64,000 bases of DNA from Dethiosulfovibrio peptidovorans DSM 11002. Its GTDB lineage: Bacteria; Synergistota; Synergistia; Synergistales; Dethiosulfovibrionaceae. The stretch spans positions 372,001 through 436,000 of the forward strand of contig NZ_ABTR02000001.1 of NCBI RefSeq assembly GCF_000172975.1, written 5' to 3'. The notes beneath the pieces are model-generated. The model was not told the origin of the DNA. It saw only the letters and a program-made list of their open reading frames with translations, and did no database searches. Positions 38,423 through 47,113 of this stretch are shown piece by piece; the stretch's first letter is position 1, and each line of letters starts with the position of its first letter. The translations under genes and the position numbers were made by a program.

Positions 38423-39817
38423 CTAAGAGGACAAAAACCAAAGGATCGATAGACCGGAGAGAATCGCGACGGCCAGATAAGCTCTCAGCCTTCCGCAATG
38501 GAGCTCTCTCATAAAAGAAAGAGGCTCTAAACACAGACCGCCTAAACGGGGAAGAAAGTCCTCGACGTCGGGAAAATGTCCGTCTCCAGGGGAAAACACC
38601 CTGGGGAAAGAGGCGAAGATAGCAGAACCTACGAGTATCGGACAGGACGCCGACAAGGCCTTTCCCAACTTCCATAACGAGGGACCGTCTGCCGGAAAAA
38701 ACGGGAGCCAACGATGGAAGAAACCTACTCCCAAAGTGGCGACCGCCATTGCAACCATGACCTTGAACCTTCTCGAACTCGGTTTCCCCAGCAAAGGAGC
38801 CCGAGTCACCCCGGGACGGGCGGTACGAAGGTAACCGTATATGCCGAACTTACAGAAAGACAGAACGGTGCCAACTCCGGCTATCTGGAGAGACCACATT
38901 ACCGCCGGATAGTCGCCCAAGGAAAGCTTTATCAGGGATTTAGACACATATCCGCTGGTCCCGGGAAATCCGGCTATGGAAGTAGCCCCCACCAGGAACA
39001 GAGCGAATAAAAGCGGTACCTCTCTCGCAGCCGTCCCGAGGTAGCGGAGATCTCTGGTCCCGTAGGAGTCCTCCAGACCTCCGGCAGTGAGGAAGAGCAA
39101 CCCCTTGAAAAGGCAATGGGACACCAGATGGGCCATGGCGGCCGCTCGCCCCAACGCCGTTCCGCTGCCGATGGCGGCCACGATAAAACCCAACTGACTC
39201 ATGGTGTGATAGGCCAAAAGCCTCTTTCCGTCGTGCTGCATGAGGGCCTGAAAGACCCCATAGAGGGCCATGACGACACCGATGCATAAAAGAGAAACCG
39301 AGGGGCCATCTGCAGCTCGGAGAAGGCCATAGATCCCCATCTTGACCGCATAGCCGGAAAGGACGGCGCTGACCTCGGCGGAGGCCCTACCGTGGGCGAT
39401 CGGAAGCCAGAAATGGAGTATCGGGAGGGCGGCCTTGAAACCGAGGGCCAACACGAACAGAGGAAACAGGCCACTGGGAACCGGTCCCATCGGAAGTATC
39501 GGGCCTCCTGCCGAACCTATAGCCACAGCCAGCAACAAAAGAGCCCCACCGATAAGCTGTGAATATAGATACATCCAGGCGGCCGGCCTGTCCTTCTTTC
39601 CGATCATCGCAGCCAGGGCAAATGACGAAAGCTCCATGAAAAAGATAAAGACCAGCCAATCGGAGGCGATCGCTGATAGGCAGGCAAAAAGACAGAAACA
39701 CCAAGGAGCCCACCTCTGAGCAGGGGTCTTCCAGTTACCGTAGACGTAGGAACAACCGGTCATGAACAAAGCCAGGACTATCATTACGGACGAAAGGGCG
39801 TCGACCCTAAACCACAT
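38423..39817 (-). CDS. Mrp/Mbh antiporter subunit D-type (third copy)
   Basis: 464 residues, ATG at 39817. Proton-antiporter family of NuoL/M/N and MrpD: FLVFIFFMELSSFAL-type TM5 Glu region, conserved Lys in LGFKAALPILHFWLPIAH and in GKRLLAYHTMSQLGF, PGTSGYVSKSLIK. About 12-14 membrane segments. Paralogous to the preceding 39837 gene (shared YAVKMGIYG and SKGLLFL/FKGLLFL). Last gene of the antiporter operon. Confidence 0.88.
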   Translation of the reverse strand: MWFRVDALSSVMIVLALFMTGCSYVYGNWKTPAQRWAPWCFCLFACLSAIASDWLVFIFFMELSSFALAAMIGKKDRPAAWMYLYSQLIGGALLLLAVAIGSAGGPILPMGPVPSGLFPLFVLALGFKAALPILHFWLPIAHGRASAEVSAVLSGYAVKMGIYGLLRAADGPSVSLLCIGVVMALYGVFQALMQHDGKRLLAYHTMSQLGFIVAAIGSGTALGRAAAMAHLVSHCLFKGLLFLTAGGLEDSYGTRDLRYLGTAAREVPLLFALFLVGATSIAGFPGTSGYVSKSLIKLSLGDYPAVMWSLQIAGVGTVLSFCKFGIYGYLRTARPGVTRAPLLGKPSSRRFKVMVAMAVATLGVGFFHRWLPFFPADGPSLWKLGKALSASCPILVGSAIFASFPRVFSPGDGHFPDVEDFLPRLGGLCLEPLSFMRELHCGRLRAYLAVAILSGLSILWFLSS

Positions 39818-39836
39818 ATACACCAGCTCCCCGTCC

Positions 39837-41183
39837 TCAGATTCCCACAGCTACCATCAAGAAGACGGCCAAGACTGCGATATAGAAAAGATACCTCGCC
39901 AGGTTGCCCGAATGGACCTCTAAGATGCGATTAGCTACCGTCATAGAAAGATCTCCCAAAAGAGAAAGAAGGCTATCTACGTCCCGGGGGCTATATGTCG
40001 GTACGAAAGGCCAGGGAACAAGGCAGAAGAACGCGACGGCGATCATAAGGGACTTTAACGGATAAAGGGAGAACGCCACCGAGCCGAAGGGCGGGCACAC
40101 ACCTACGGCCAAGATGGCGACGCAGAACAGGGAGAGAGCGCCGACGACGCCTTTTTCCGGAGAAACGGACGGAGGTGTCGGAAAATCCCTTTTGAAGGGG
40201 CGGAGAAAAGCATAATACCCCAGTTTACACAGAGATAGAACCGTGCCCAGCCCGGCAAGGAAAAGGCACGCCTCTACGAGGGGATACCCTTCCAGCCCCG
40301 CCTTGACCATGGACTTCCCCCATCCCCCGGCGGTCAAAGGAGCCCCTGCCAGGGAAAGGGCTCCTACCGCGAAAAACGGAAAAAGCCAAGGTAGGTCCTT
40401 CATGCCCCGCCCAAGCTCCGCCAGATCTCTGGTGCCGTATCTTTTCTCTGTCTCCCCTACCGATAGAAACAGAAGCCCCTTGCTCAGGGCATGACCTAAG
40501 ATAAGAGCCTCGCTGCCGTATCTTCCCAGATCGGTTCCGGCCGCCAAAGACGACACCATAAACCCCAGTTGTCCCATGGTGCTGTATGCCAACAGCCTCT
40601 TGGCGTCTCTCTGCATTACTCCCTGAAGGGCTCCGTAAAGGGCCATAAAGACCCCGGCGAAAAGCAACCAGGGGGACGGCCCCAGAGACATGCGAACCAT
40701 GCCGTATATTCCCATCTTGACGGCATAACCTGACAGCAGGACGCTAGCCTCGACAGGAGCCTTGCTGTGGGTTCTCGGAAGCCAAAAATGAAGCAGGGGC
40801 AAAGCCGCCTTGATTCCCAGAGCCACATAGAACAGAGGCACCAGAGAAGACGGAACAGGCCCTATCGACAGTAGCCCACCGTCTGAAGAGTTTCCCATGG
40901 CGGAAGCCATGAGAAGCAAGCCCCCTCCGAGAAGCTGAGAGAACAGATAGAAACGAGCGGTAGGACGGTCTTTTTTCCCCACCATAAAGGCCAAGACTAT
41001 AGAGGACAGCTCTACCCACACGGTAAAGAAAAACCACGAGGAGGCCAAAGCGGCTAGACAGGCGAAAAGGCAGAACAGATACGGCATAGGAGATTTCCGC
41101 CTAACGTACAGGTCTATGCAGAGAGTCATGAAAACCGCGAGAGCGACCATAAGGCACGAAAGCCTGTCGGGAAAGGGAATCAC
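39837..41183 (-). CDS. Mrp/Mbh antiporter subunit D-type (second copy)
   Basis: 448 residues with GTG start at 41183 overlapping the previous stop (GTGA); longer upstream readings run out of frame through that gene. Seen: WVELSSIVLAFMVGKKDRPTARFYLFSQLLGG, LGIKAALPLLHFWLPRTHSKAP, YAVKMGIYGMVRM, DAKRLLAYSTMGQLGF. The N-terminus is shorter than MrpD, so it may lack the first helices. Confidence 0.88.
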   Translation of the reverse strand: MIPFPDRLSCLMVALAVFMTLCIDLYVRRKSPMPYLFCLFACLAALASSWFFFTVWVELSSIVLAFMVGKKDRPTARFYLFSQLLGGGLLLMASAMGNSSDGGLLSIGPVPSSLVPLFYVALGIKAALPLLHFWLPRTHSKAPVEASVLLSGYAVKMGIYGMVRMSLGPSPWLLFAGVFMALYGALQGVMQRDAKRLLAYSTMGQLGFMVSSLAAGTDLGRYGSEALILGHALSKGLLFLSVGETEKRYGTRDLAELGRGMKDLPWLFPFFAVGALSLAGAPLTAGGWGKSMVKAGLEGYPLVEACLFLAGLGTVLSLCKLGYYAFLRPFKRDFPTPPSVSPEKGVVGALSLFCVAILAVGVCPPFGSVAFSLYPLKSLMIAVAFFCLVPWPFVPTYSPRDVDSLLSLLGDLSMTVANRILEVHSGNLARYLFYIAVLAVFLMVAVGI

Positions 41184-42643
41184 GGCGCCATCACATTTCG
41201 ATAGAGGTCGCCGCTCATTCCGTAAATCCCTATATCGCCGAGAAAATCCCTGAACCAGGGGATAAGGGGCATTACGGCCAGGGCAAGGCAGAGGATCGAC
41301 AGGAACAATATCGCTCTGAAGGTAACTGGATGAGGCCTTCTGTGGACGGGGGGCTCGTCGGAAAAGGAGAAAAAGGCCCTGGCTATCCTGAGATAATAAG
41401 CGGCTGAGACGACCGTGCCTCCTACCAAAACCACGGCAGGAACTACATATCCGGCCTCCGAGATCGCCCTCAGCAGGTACCACTTGCTGAAAAAGCCGCT
41501 GAAAGGAGGAACTCCCGCCAGAGAAGCTGCGAGAAAACAGAAGAGCAGTACGAACAGAGGCCTATGGAAGAAAAGCCCTCTCATCTCGGCTATTTCTCTG
41601 GTTCCTCTATCTTCCACCAAAACTCCAGACACCAGGAAAAGCCCCATCTTCGAGGCCATATGGACGAAGCTATGAAGGATCGCGGCACTAATTCCCAGAG
41701 CCGAACCACACCCGATGCCTACCAGGACGGTTCCTACCTGAGCGACGGTGGAATAGGCCAATAGACGTTTGACGTCCTCCTGTTGGAAGGCCATCAGATG
41801 CCCCAAAATAACCGACAGAGTGCCGAACGCCGTCATGACCGGCATAATACCTATGCCGGCATCCATAAACAGCAGATAGGACAGCCGGATCATCCCGTAG
41901 AGAGACACCTTCACCAGCACCCCGGAGAGAAGCGCGCTCACCGAGGTTTGAGCGGACGAATGGGCATCGGGAAGCCAGAAATGGGTCGGCACAGTTCCGC
42001 TCTTGACGAACAACCCCGTAAAGATACACCCCGCTATGACGGCCAAGGTAGCCGACGGCACAGAAGGAAGTACCAGGGAGAGGGCCGCCATGTTCAGTTG
42101 CCCCGTAGCCATAAACGAGTAGGCTATGCCCAAAAGCAAAAAAAGAGCTCCCACCGTTCCGAGTATCAGATACTTCAAGCTGGCCTCCACCGCTCGCCAG
42201 GATCTAGGAGGGTAGGAGACCATAAGGTAGGCGGCGACGGAGAATATCTCGAAGAAGACAAAGAGATTGAAGAGATCCCCTGTCAACAGGATGCCGTTTA
42301 CCGACGCCCAGGAAAGGAAGAAGATCACGTAGAAACGCCAGGGAGAGAGACCGAAACGCTCGGTAGATACCGCCAGAGAAAGAGGAAAACCGATGGCCCC
42401 CAAGGTCAGGAAAGTCCCGGAGATCCGATCCACCACCAAGGATATCCCGAGCTCGGGCCCCCAGCCTCCCAACGTGACGGACAGCCCTTCCCACCCAGAC
42501 ATGGCCACGGATAAAGACACCAGAGATGAAACCGCCCCTATGGAGACGGTAAAGGCCGGTACCGCCTTTTTACCGAAGATGGAAAGCAAGGGGAGCAGAA
42601 AACCGGCGCAAAGAGGCACCAGAATGGCCCATACCGGACTCAT
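41180..42643 (-). CDS. mnhD: Mrp antiporter subunit D (MnhD/MrpD)
   Basis: 487 residues, full-length MrpD. Seen: GDLFNLFVFFEIFSVAAYLMVSY (TM5 Glu), VKSGTVPTHFWLPDAHSSAQTSVSALLSGVLVKVSLYG (Lys/His channel), EDVKRLLAYSTVAQVG. Conducts protons/cations in the multisubunit antiporter. Overlaps neighbours by 4 bp on both sides. Confidence 0.92.
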   Translation of the reverse strand: MSPVWAILVPLCAGFLLPLLSIFGKKAVPAFTVSIGAVSSLVSLSVAMSGWEGLSVTLGGWGPELGISLVVDRISGTFLTLGAIGFPLSLAVSTERFGLSPWRFYVIFFLSWASVNGILLTGDLFNLFVFFEIFSVAAYLMVSYPPRSWRAVEASLKYLILGTVGALFLLLGIAYSFMATGQLNMAALSLVLPSVPSATLAVIAGCIFTGLFVKSGTVPTHFWLPDAHSSAQTSVSALLSGVLVKVSLYGMIRLSYLLFMDAGIGIMPVMTAFGTLSVILGHLMAFQQEDVKRLLAYSTVAQVGTVLVGIGCGSALGISAAILHSFVHMASKMGLFLVSGVLVEDRGTREIAEMRGLFFHRPLFVLLFCFLAASLAGVPPFSGFFSKWYLLRAISEAGYVVPAVVLVGGTVVSAAYYLRIARAFFSFSDEPPVHRRPHPVTFRAILFLSILCLALAVMPLIPWFRDFLGDIGIYGMSGDLYRNVMAP

Positions 42644-42984
42644 CCTCTCAATCCCCTTATCTTGTCTATGTCCACTGTACCGTAGTGCCTGTGGATCTTT
42701 ATGATGAAGGCCAGGGCCAAGGCAACGTCGCTGGCCCCTATAACGATGGCGGTCAAGGTAAAGGAATGAGGAAGAGGATTGACCGAGCCTCCGGGCCCCA
42801 GAGGCAGAAGAGGGGCACCCCCGCCAGGGACGAACCCCGAGGTCACCATAAACAGCAAGACGCCCCCCTCCATGAGAGAGAGACCAACCACCGTCTTGAA
42901 AAGGTTTTTCTTGGTGACGATAGTGTAGACCCCGATACAGAATACGGCTATGGCCGATCCATATCCCAAGAACATCATTTCCAT
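42640..42984 (-). CDS. mnhC: Mrp antiporter subunit C (MnhC/MrpC, NuoK-like)
   Basis: 114 residues from the ATG at 42984 after GGAGGTGTG. Three helices with the NuoK pattern: FCIGVYTIVTKKNLFKTVVGLSLMEGGVLLF and HSFTLTAIVIGASDVALALAF, holding the membrane Glu residues of the family. 4-bp overlap with mnhD. Confidence 0.92.
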   Translation of the reverse strand: MEMMFLGYGSAIAVFCIGVYTIVTKKNLFKTVVGLSLMEGGVLLFMVTSGFVPGGGAPLLPLGPGGSVNPLPHSFTLTAIVIGASDVALALAFIIKIHRHYGTVDIDKIRGLRG

Positions 42985-42988
42985 CCCA

Positions 42989-43723
42989 TCACACCTCCGG
43001 AGGAGGCCCCTCCACCGGGTCCTCCAGTATCTTGACCATGCTATAGAAAAGGGTGGAAAGCCCGGCACCTACCTTCATGGCTATGGCGAAGTTCAAAAGA
43101 GGAATAGATCCGGCACTCACCAGGTTCCCAAGGGAACCGGCGGGAAAACCGGCCCCGATGTTGGAGAGAAAGCCAGCTCCCTGGGCCAGACCGAACAGCC
43201 CGACCAGGGTGAAGATGAGGGCCCCCGACGACTCCAGGGTTTCCTTGGTCTTAGGGCTTATCCTGGAGGCCTCGAAGGAGGATCCGTAGACTATGCAGAA
43301 CAGTATGGTGACCGTGGCAAAGACGGCACCTCCCTGAAATCCGCCTCCCGGGGAGAGATGGCCCATGATAACTATGGAAAAGGCATAAAGTATCAGGAAC
43401 GGGACGATCAGTGCCAACCCCCTCCTGACTATGAAGGACAGCCCCCAGCCGGAACGGCGAAAACGACTTCGGGAAAACATCAAAGCGACTCCGCACACCG
43501 TGGTGTATATCACCGTGGCCTCTCCCAAGGTGTCGAATCCCCTGTAATCGAAGAGAATGGCGGAAACGATGTTCGACGCCCCGGTTTCACTCGCACTGTT
43601 GGCCACATAATGAGCGGCGGGGCCGTCCAACTCGCAACAGGAGAAAAAGAGCCCCCTCCAAAGCCACCATCCCAGGCAAAGACACAGAGCCGCGGCGGGC
43701 AGTCGTGACCGAAGGAATCTCAT
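42989..43723 (-). CDS. mnhB: MrpA C-terminal/MnhB fusion subunit
   Basis: 244 residues. N-terminal part HYVANSASETGASNIVSAILFDYRGFDTLGEATVIYT is the MrpA C-terminal (MbhE-like) motif; the rest is MnhB (VRRGLALIVPFLILYAFSIVIMGHLSPGGGFQGGAVFAT). As in archaeal-type Mbh sets, the usual giant MrpA is split into small proteins. Starts on an ATGA overlap. Confidence 0.9.
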   Translation of the reverse strand: MRFLRSRLPAAALCLCLGWWLWRGLFFSCCELDGPAAHYVANSASETGASNIVSAILFDYRGFDTLGEATVIYTTVCGVALMFSRSRFRRSGWGLSFIVRRGLALIVPFLILYAFSIVIMGHLSPGGGFQGGAVFATVTILFCIVYGSSFEASRISPKTKETLESSGALIFTLVGLFGLAQGAGFLSNIGAGFPAGSLGNLVSAGSIPLLNFAIAMKVGAGLSTLFYSMVKILEDPVEGPPPEV

Positions 43724-43986
43724 TTCAGATCGTCCTTCCTATCGAACTCACGCCCCTTCTCGGTCTGGCTGTATGCGACCAAAAAAAGAGACGTCACGAG
43801 ACCGGAGTTTATTATCGCCTGGGTCAAGGCGACGTCGGGGGCCCTGAAAAGGGCGAACAATATGGCCAGCAAAACTCCGAAGACGGAAAGGGTTATGACC
43901 GAGCTCAGTATATCCTCCGCCTCGGCCGCCACTATGGCGGTGAAGACCAAAAACGCGCAGATAAAACCTACCAGGTAGACCGTCAT
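43720..43986 (-). CDS. MbhD-like subunit (DUF4040, MrpA fragment)
   Basis: 88 residues from the ATG at 43986. Three helices; VFGVLLAILFALFRAPDVALTQAIINSGLVTSLFL is the MrpA/MbhD DUF4040 motif. Overlaps mnhG and mnhB genes by 4 bp. Confidence 0.88.
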   Translation of the reverse strand: MTVYLVGFICAFLVFTAIVAAEAEDILSSVITLSVFGVLLAILFALFRAPDVALTQAIINSGLVTSLFLVAYSQTEKGREFDRKDDLK

Positions 43987-44324
43987 GGCCGATCCTCCAT
44001 GGCCTCTCCGTACTCGTCCAACACCGTTCCGTGGGGGGCTATGCCGTGACGATAGCAGGCCCGAGAGATGGCATGGGACGCCAGAGGGTTGGTCGCCAGA
44101 AAAAAGAGGGCTATCAGAACAGACTTGACCGCACCCTGCCAAGAAGGAGCTCTAATGGCCACCCCTATCAATATCAGCATGGCCCCTCCGGACAGAGCCT
44201 TAGTGCCGGCGTGAACCCTGGTGTATACGTCGGGAAAGCGGATCAAACCAACCACCGAGGCAAAGGCGAAAAACAGCCCCAAGACCATTAGGAAAGATGA
44301 CAAAAGATCGATAAAGCCGCTCAT
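43983..44324 (-). CDS. mnhG: Mrp antiporter subunit G
   Basis: 113 residues from the ATG at 44324. Seen: VVGLIRFPDVYTRVHAGTKALSGGAML (MnhG signature), three helices. Longer than a minimal MnhG by a C-terminal tail. Confidence 0.9.
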   Translation of the reverse strand: MSGFIDLLSSFLMVLGLFFAFASVVGLIRFPDVYTRVHAGTKALSGGAMLILIGVAIRAPSWQGAVKSVLIALFFLATNPLASHAISRACYRHGIAPHGTVLDEYGEAMEDRP

Positions 44325-44578
44325 AGATGGAGCTCCCCATGCTCGAAATACTTCGCCATAACCAAGACGTCCACGAAGGACAACACGGCGAAAGCCAGAG
44401 CCACATCCAAAAATACCATATCGTCGAATAACAGATAGAGGACCGCCAGAAAGGTGGTCAATATAGTGGAGACCGTGTCGGCTGCGACTATTCGGTCCGG
44501 AACGGTAGGCCCCATAACGACGCGATAAAACCCTACTAAACCGGCGAAAAGCAGTCCCCAAAGGACGGTATAGATCAC
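44321..44578 (-). CDS. mnhF: Mrp antiporter subunit F
   Basis: 85 residues; VVMGPTVPDRIVAADTVSTI is the MnhF signature with the conserved Asp. Three helices. 4-bp overlaps on both sides. Confidence 0.92.
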   Translation of the reverse strand: MIYTVLWGLLFAGLVGFYRVVMGPTVPDRIVAADTVSTILTTFLAVLYLLFDDMVFLDVALAFAVLSFVDVLVMAKYFEHGELHL

Positions 44579-45090
44579 GAGAACAACCTCCCTATTCTGG
44601 CCTCAAGATCGGATATGTCGGACCTTACCGCCTCCGTCCCTATCCCTCTGAGATCCAACACATGGACGAACAGATCGTGCTTGGACATATCGACGTCCAA
44701 TGTGAGGGTACCGGGAGTGAGAGTTATCAGATTGGCAAGAAAGACCAGGGAGGACTTGTCAGGCACGTCGGAGTTCACCCTTATTATCCCGGAATGGAGG
44801 TCTACCTTAGGGGCAAGGGCTAGGAGGGATACTTCCCATGTAGCTTTCAGGAGATCCCACAGAAAACATGGGACAAAACAGAGAAAAGCCATAAGCCGAG
44901 CGAAGCCGATACGGGGGCATCCGAGCCGCCCACCTTCGTGACGAGGAGAAAAGGTCCGCCATACCAGACGGAACACCGCAATGCTTACCGCGATACCCAC
45001 CGCCAGGAAGCCGAAATCCAGACGACCGGTCAACGATATCCAAAGGGCCATCAGAGAACACCAAAGGGCAACAGCCTTGAAGTACGACAC
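44575..45090 (-). CDS. mnhE: Mrp antiporter subunit E
   Basis: 171 residues with GTG start at 45090, preceded by GGGGAGGTGG. Seen: LMALWISLTGRLDFGFLAVGI and LANLITLTPGTLTLDVD...LFVHVLD, the MnhE hallmarks. First gene of the operon E-F-G-MbhD-B-C-D-D-D. The 300 bp upstream (45091-45390) hold no gene; I see no clear promoter hexamers. Confidence 0.9.
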   Translation of the reverse strand: MSYFKAVALWCSLMALWISLTGRLDFGFLAVGIAVSIAVFRLVWRTFSPRHEGGRLGCPRIGFARLMAFLCFVPCFLWDLLKATWEVSLLALAPKVDLHSGIIRVNSDVPDKSSLVFLANLITLTPGTLTLDVDMSKHDLFVHVLDLRGIGTEAVRSDISDLEARIGRLFS

Positions 45091-45390
45091 GGGAAACCAC
45101 CTCCCCTTTCGGAATAAGTCTAACAAAGACCGAGTGCCATAAAAAGCCTCTCTGTACAAAACTCCCAAGTGAACCTCTTAAACTCACGTCCGAGTTTCCT
45201 CGGAAAGATCGTTCCGCCTACGCCCTGTTTCGCCCGAACATCTAATTCGATCTGCCTGTTTCGTACGGACCGCCTCGGAAGGCACGTCCTGTCGCCCCAT
45301 ACGTACTACACGACGGCAGATTCGGAAATACGGGCTCGAATGGGCTCCGTCGGAACGACCTTTCCGGGGATTTGAGCTTTCAGATGTATC

Positions 45391-46584
45391 CTAAAAAAAC
45401 ACGTTCGACTCTCTGAACTTGGACCACCCTGTCAGCACTGCCTCCCAGGCATCCTCCTCGGAAGAACAATTTCCCGATGCCAGTGACCTGTAGAGCTCCA
45501 CCATACACCGCTTGACCTGAGGTCCCTCTCCGACCAGATCTCCGATCCTTGAGCCGTCCGGAACGATTCCGGCCTCGGAAGCCCGGGCAACGTGATCGAT
45601 AGCATCGTCCAGCCTTGAACGCCCCTCTCTCCATCTTCCTACGTCGACACCGCACCCCTGCGCCCAAGCGTAGGAAAGTTCGAACAACTTCAAGATGATG
45701 TCGTCACCATTATCGAGTATCATCTCACCCATGTCTCTCAAAGACGAATCGGGATCGACGGAGCGGAAACGGGCCAACCTTTCCGCCTCCCTGCGGATCG
45801 ATCTGGATACACCCCAGGAGATCCATCTCTTCGAGGGGGTTTCCCGATCATCCCGGGAGAGTCCAGCCAAGACCGCCAGAGCCATCTCCAGAGGCAGGAC
45901 CTCACCTCTGGACTCGGCCAGCACGGAGAAAACCGACAAAGCCAGACCGTGATCCAGAGAAGGCATCAAAAGCCGTACAAGTCCGACATCCATCATAGTC
46001 GAAAGATATTTAACAGGACGAACCAGACCGACGACCATCTCCTTGCCTACCCTTGGACGAGAGAGGGCCTCTATCCTATCCTGCCTGGTGGCGACGAAAT
46101 TCCTGACCGCCTTCAATGAATCCACAGAGGGAGTCAAACCCAGAGAGGAAGCTAAACGACACATCCTCAAAGCCCTTATTGGGTCCTCCGCCAGACGTTC
46201 GGACGGATCTCCGACGAAACGGAGGACCATGGACCTGAGATCCTCCATGCCATCGAAGGGATCCACCAGGGTTCCATCCTCCGTCAATGCCATGGCGTTG
46301 ACGGTAAAATCCCTGACCGAAAGATCCTTTTCTATTGATCCCCCTTGAAGAGGGCAGACCTCCATAACGAATTCGTCACAGGACGTAATGCAGACCTGCA
46401 TCCCCTCAGGTCCTATCACCGCCCCTCCGCATATAGCGGCGATCTCCTCCATAGGGAGATCCACCACCAGATCTAGATCGCCTGGGGCCAGACCCAAGGC
46501 AGCATCCCTTACCGCTCCACCAACGAGCCAGACCGACAGACCTCTTCCCCCGAAGGGACCTAAAAAACGGGAGTTATCCTCCAC
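45391..46584 (-). CDS. tRNA nucleotidyltransferase / poly(A) polymerase family
   Basis: 397 residues; GTG start at 46584 after GGGGAGGTG. Class II nucleotidyltransferase: WLVGGAVRDAALG, catalytic DxD in GDLDLVVDL, RDFTVNAMAL, DPFDGMEDLRSMVLRFVG, ERLAEDPIRALRMCRLA. Adds CCA to tRNA or repairs it; many Synergistota tRNA genes here encode CCA, so repair is plausible. Confidence 0.92.
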   Translation of the reverse strand: MEDNSRFLGPFGGRGLSVWLVGGAVRDAALGLAPGDLDLVVDLPMEEIAAICGGAVIGPEGMQVCITSCDEFVMEVCPLQGGSIEKDLSVRDFTVNAMALTEDGTLVDPFDGMEDLRSMVLRFVGDPSERLAEDPIRALRMCRLASSLGLTPSVDSLKAVRNFVATRQDRIEALSRPRVGKEMVVGLVRPVKYLSTMMDVGLVRLLMPSLDHGLALSVFSVLAESRGEVLPLEMALAVLAGLSRDDRETPSKRWISWGVSRSIRREAERLARFRSVDPDSSLRDMGEMILDNGDDIILKLFELSYAWAQGCGVDVGRWREGRSRLDDAIDHVARASEAGIVPDGSRIGDLVGEGPQVKRCMVELYRSLASGNCSSEEDAWEAVLTGWSKFRESNVFF

Positions 46585-46631
46585 GATAGCACCTCCCCTC
46601 ATAGACGATGTTAGTTTAAACGATAAAAAAA

Positions 46632-46660
46632 CAGGGCCCAACCGTTAAGTCGGGCCCTGC
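46632..46660 (-). terminator. Terminator after 46-residue gene
   Basis: CAGGGCCC pairs with GGGCCCTG (12-nt loop); minus transcripts continue into TTTTTTT. Located 18 bp after the small gene's stop. Confidence 0.75.
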
Positions 46661-46677
46661 GTTATCCTCGGGGACTT

Positions 46678-46818
46678 CTACCGCCTAAGCGGCCTGGTCC
46701 CCTCGGGCGTCTTGATGAGTATAGCCCAGGGGATTTCGTTACCTCTGGCCTCAACGAACTTGCCCTCGGGCATACGCCAGTGAGGTACACCTGAAATAGA
46801 AACTAATTTGGCGTCCAT
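46678..46818 (-). CDS. 46-residue conserved-looking small protein
   Basis: Translates as MDAKLVSISGVPHWRMPEG, then KFVEARGNEIPWAILIKTP and an EGTRPLRR end. GGGAGGG ribosome site 7 nt upstream and its own terminator support a real gene. The composition (no low complexity) looks like a small beta protein. No family recognised. Confidence 0.6.
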   Translation of the reverse strand: MDAKLVSISGVPHWRMPEGKFVEARGNEIPWAILIKTPEGTRPLRR

Positions 46819-46908
46819 CGCAACATCCCTCCCTTTCTTTTTGGATTTTTCCCTTTTTCATACCGGTCCGTCGAGGGGGAGGAGACGAACCGCAAAGGGG
46901 ACAGGAGC

Positions 46909-46946
46909 AAAAAAAAGCCACTCCAACTTAGAACAAGGAGTGACTT
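46909..46946 (-). terminator. tRNA-Asn terminator
   Basis: AAGCCACTCC pairs with GGAGTGACTT (one mismatch); minus strand continues with about nine Ts. Confidence 0.8.
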
Positions 46947-46954
46947 GGATAATC

Positions 46955-47030
46955 TGGCTCCCCGGGCAGGACTCGAACCTGCGACCTAGTGGTTAACAGC
47001 CACCCGCTCTGCCAGCTGAGCTACCGAGGA
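46955..47030 (-). tRNA. tRNA-Asn(GTT), copy 1
   Basis: 76 nt with encoded CCA. Acceptor TCCTCGG with CCGGGGA, anticodon GTT in CTGTTAA, T-arm GGTTCGAGTCC. Identical to the gene at 60580. Confidence 0.96.
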
Positions 47031-47113
47031 ATAGAATATTTCCGTGCTTCCTGAACAGAGGGATTATACCATATACAGACCAGAAAGCAACAGCAAGACC
47101 AAAATCCTCAGGA

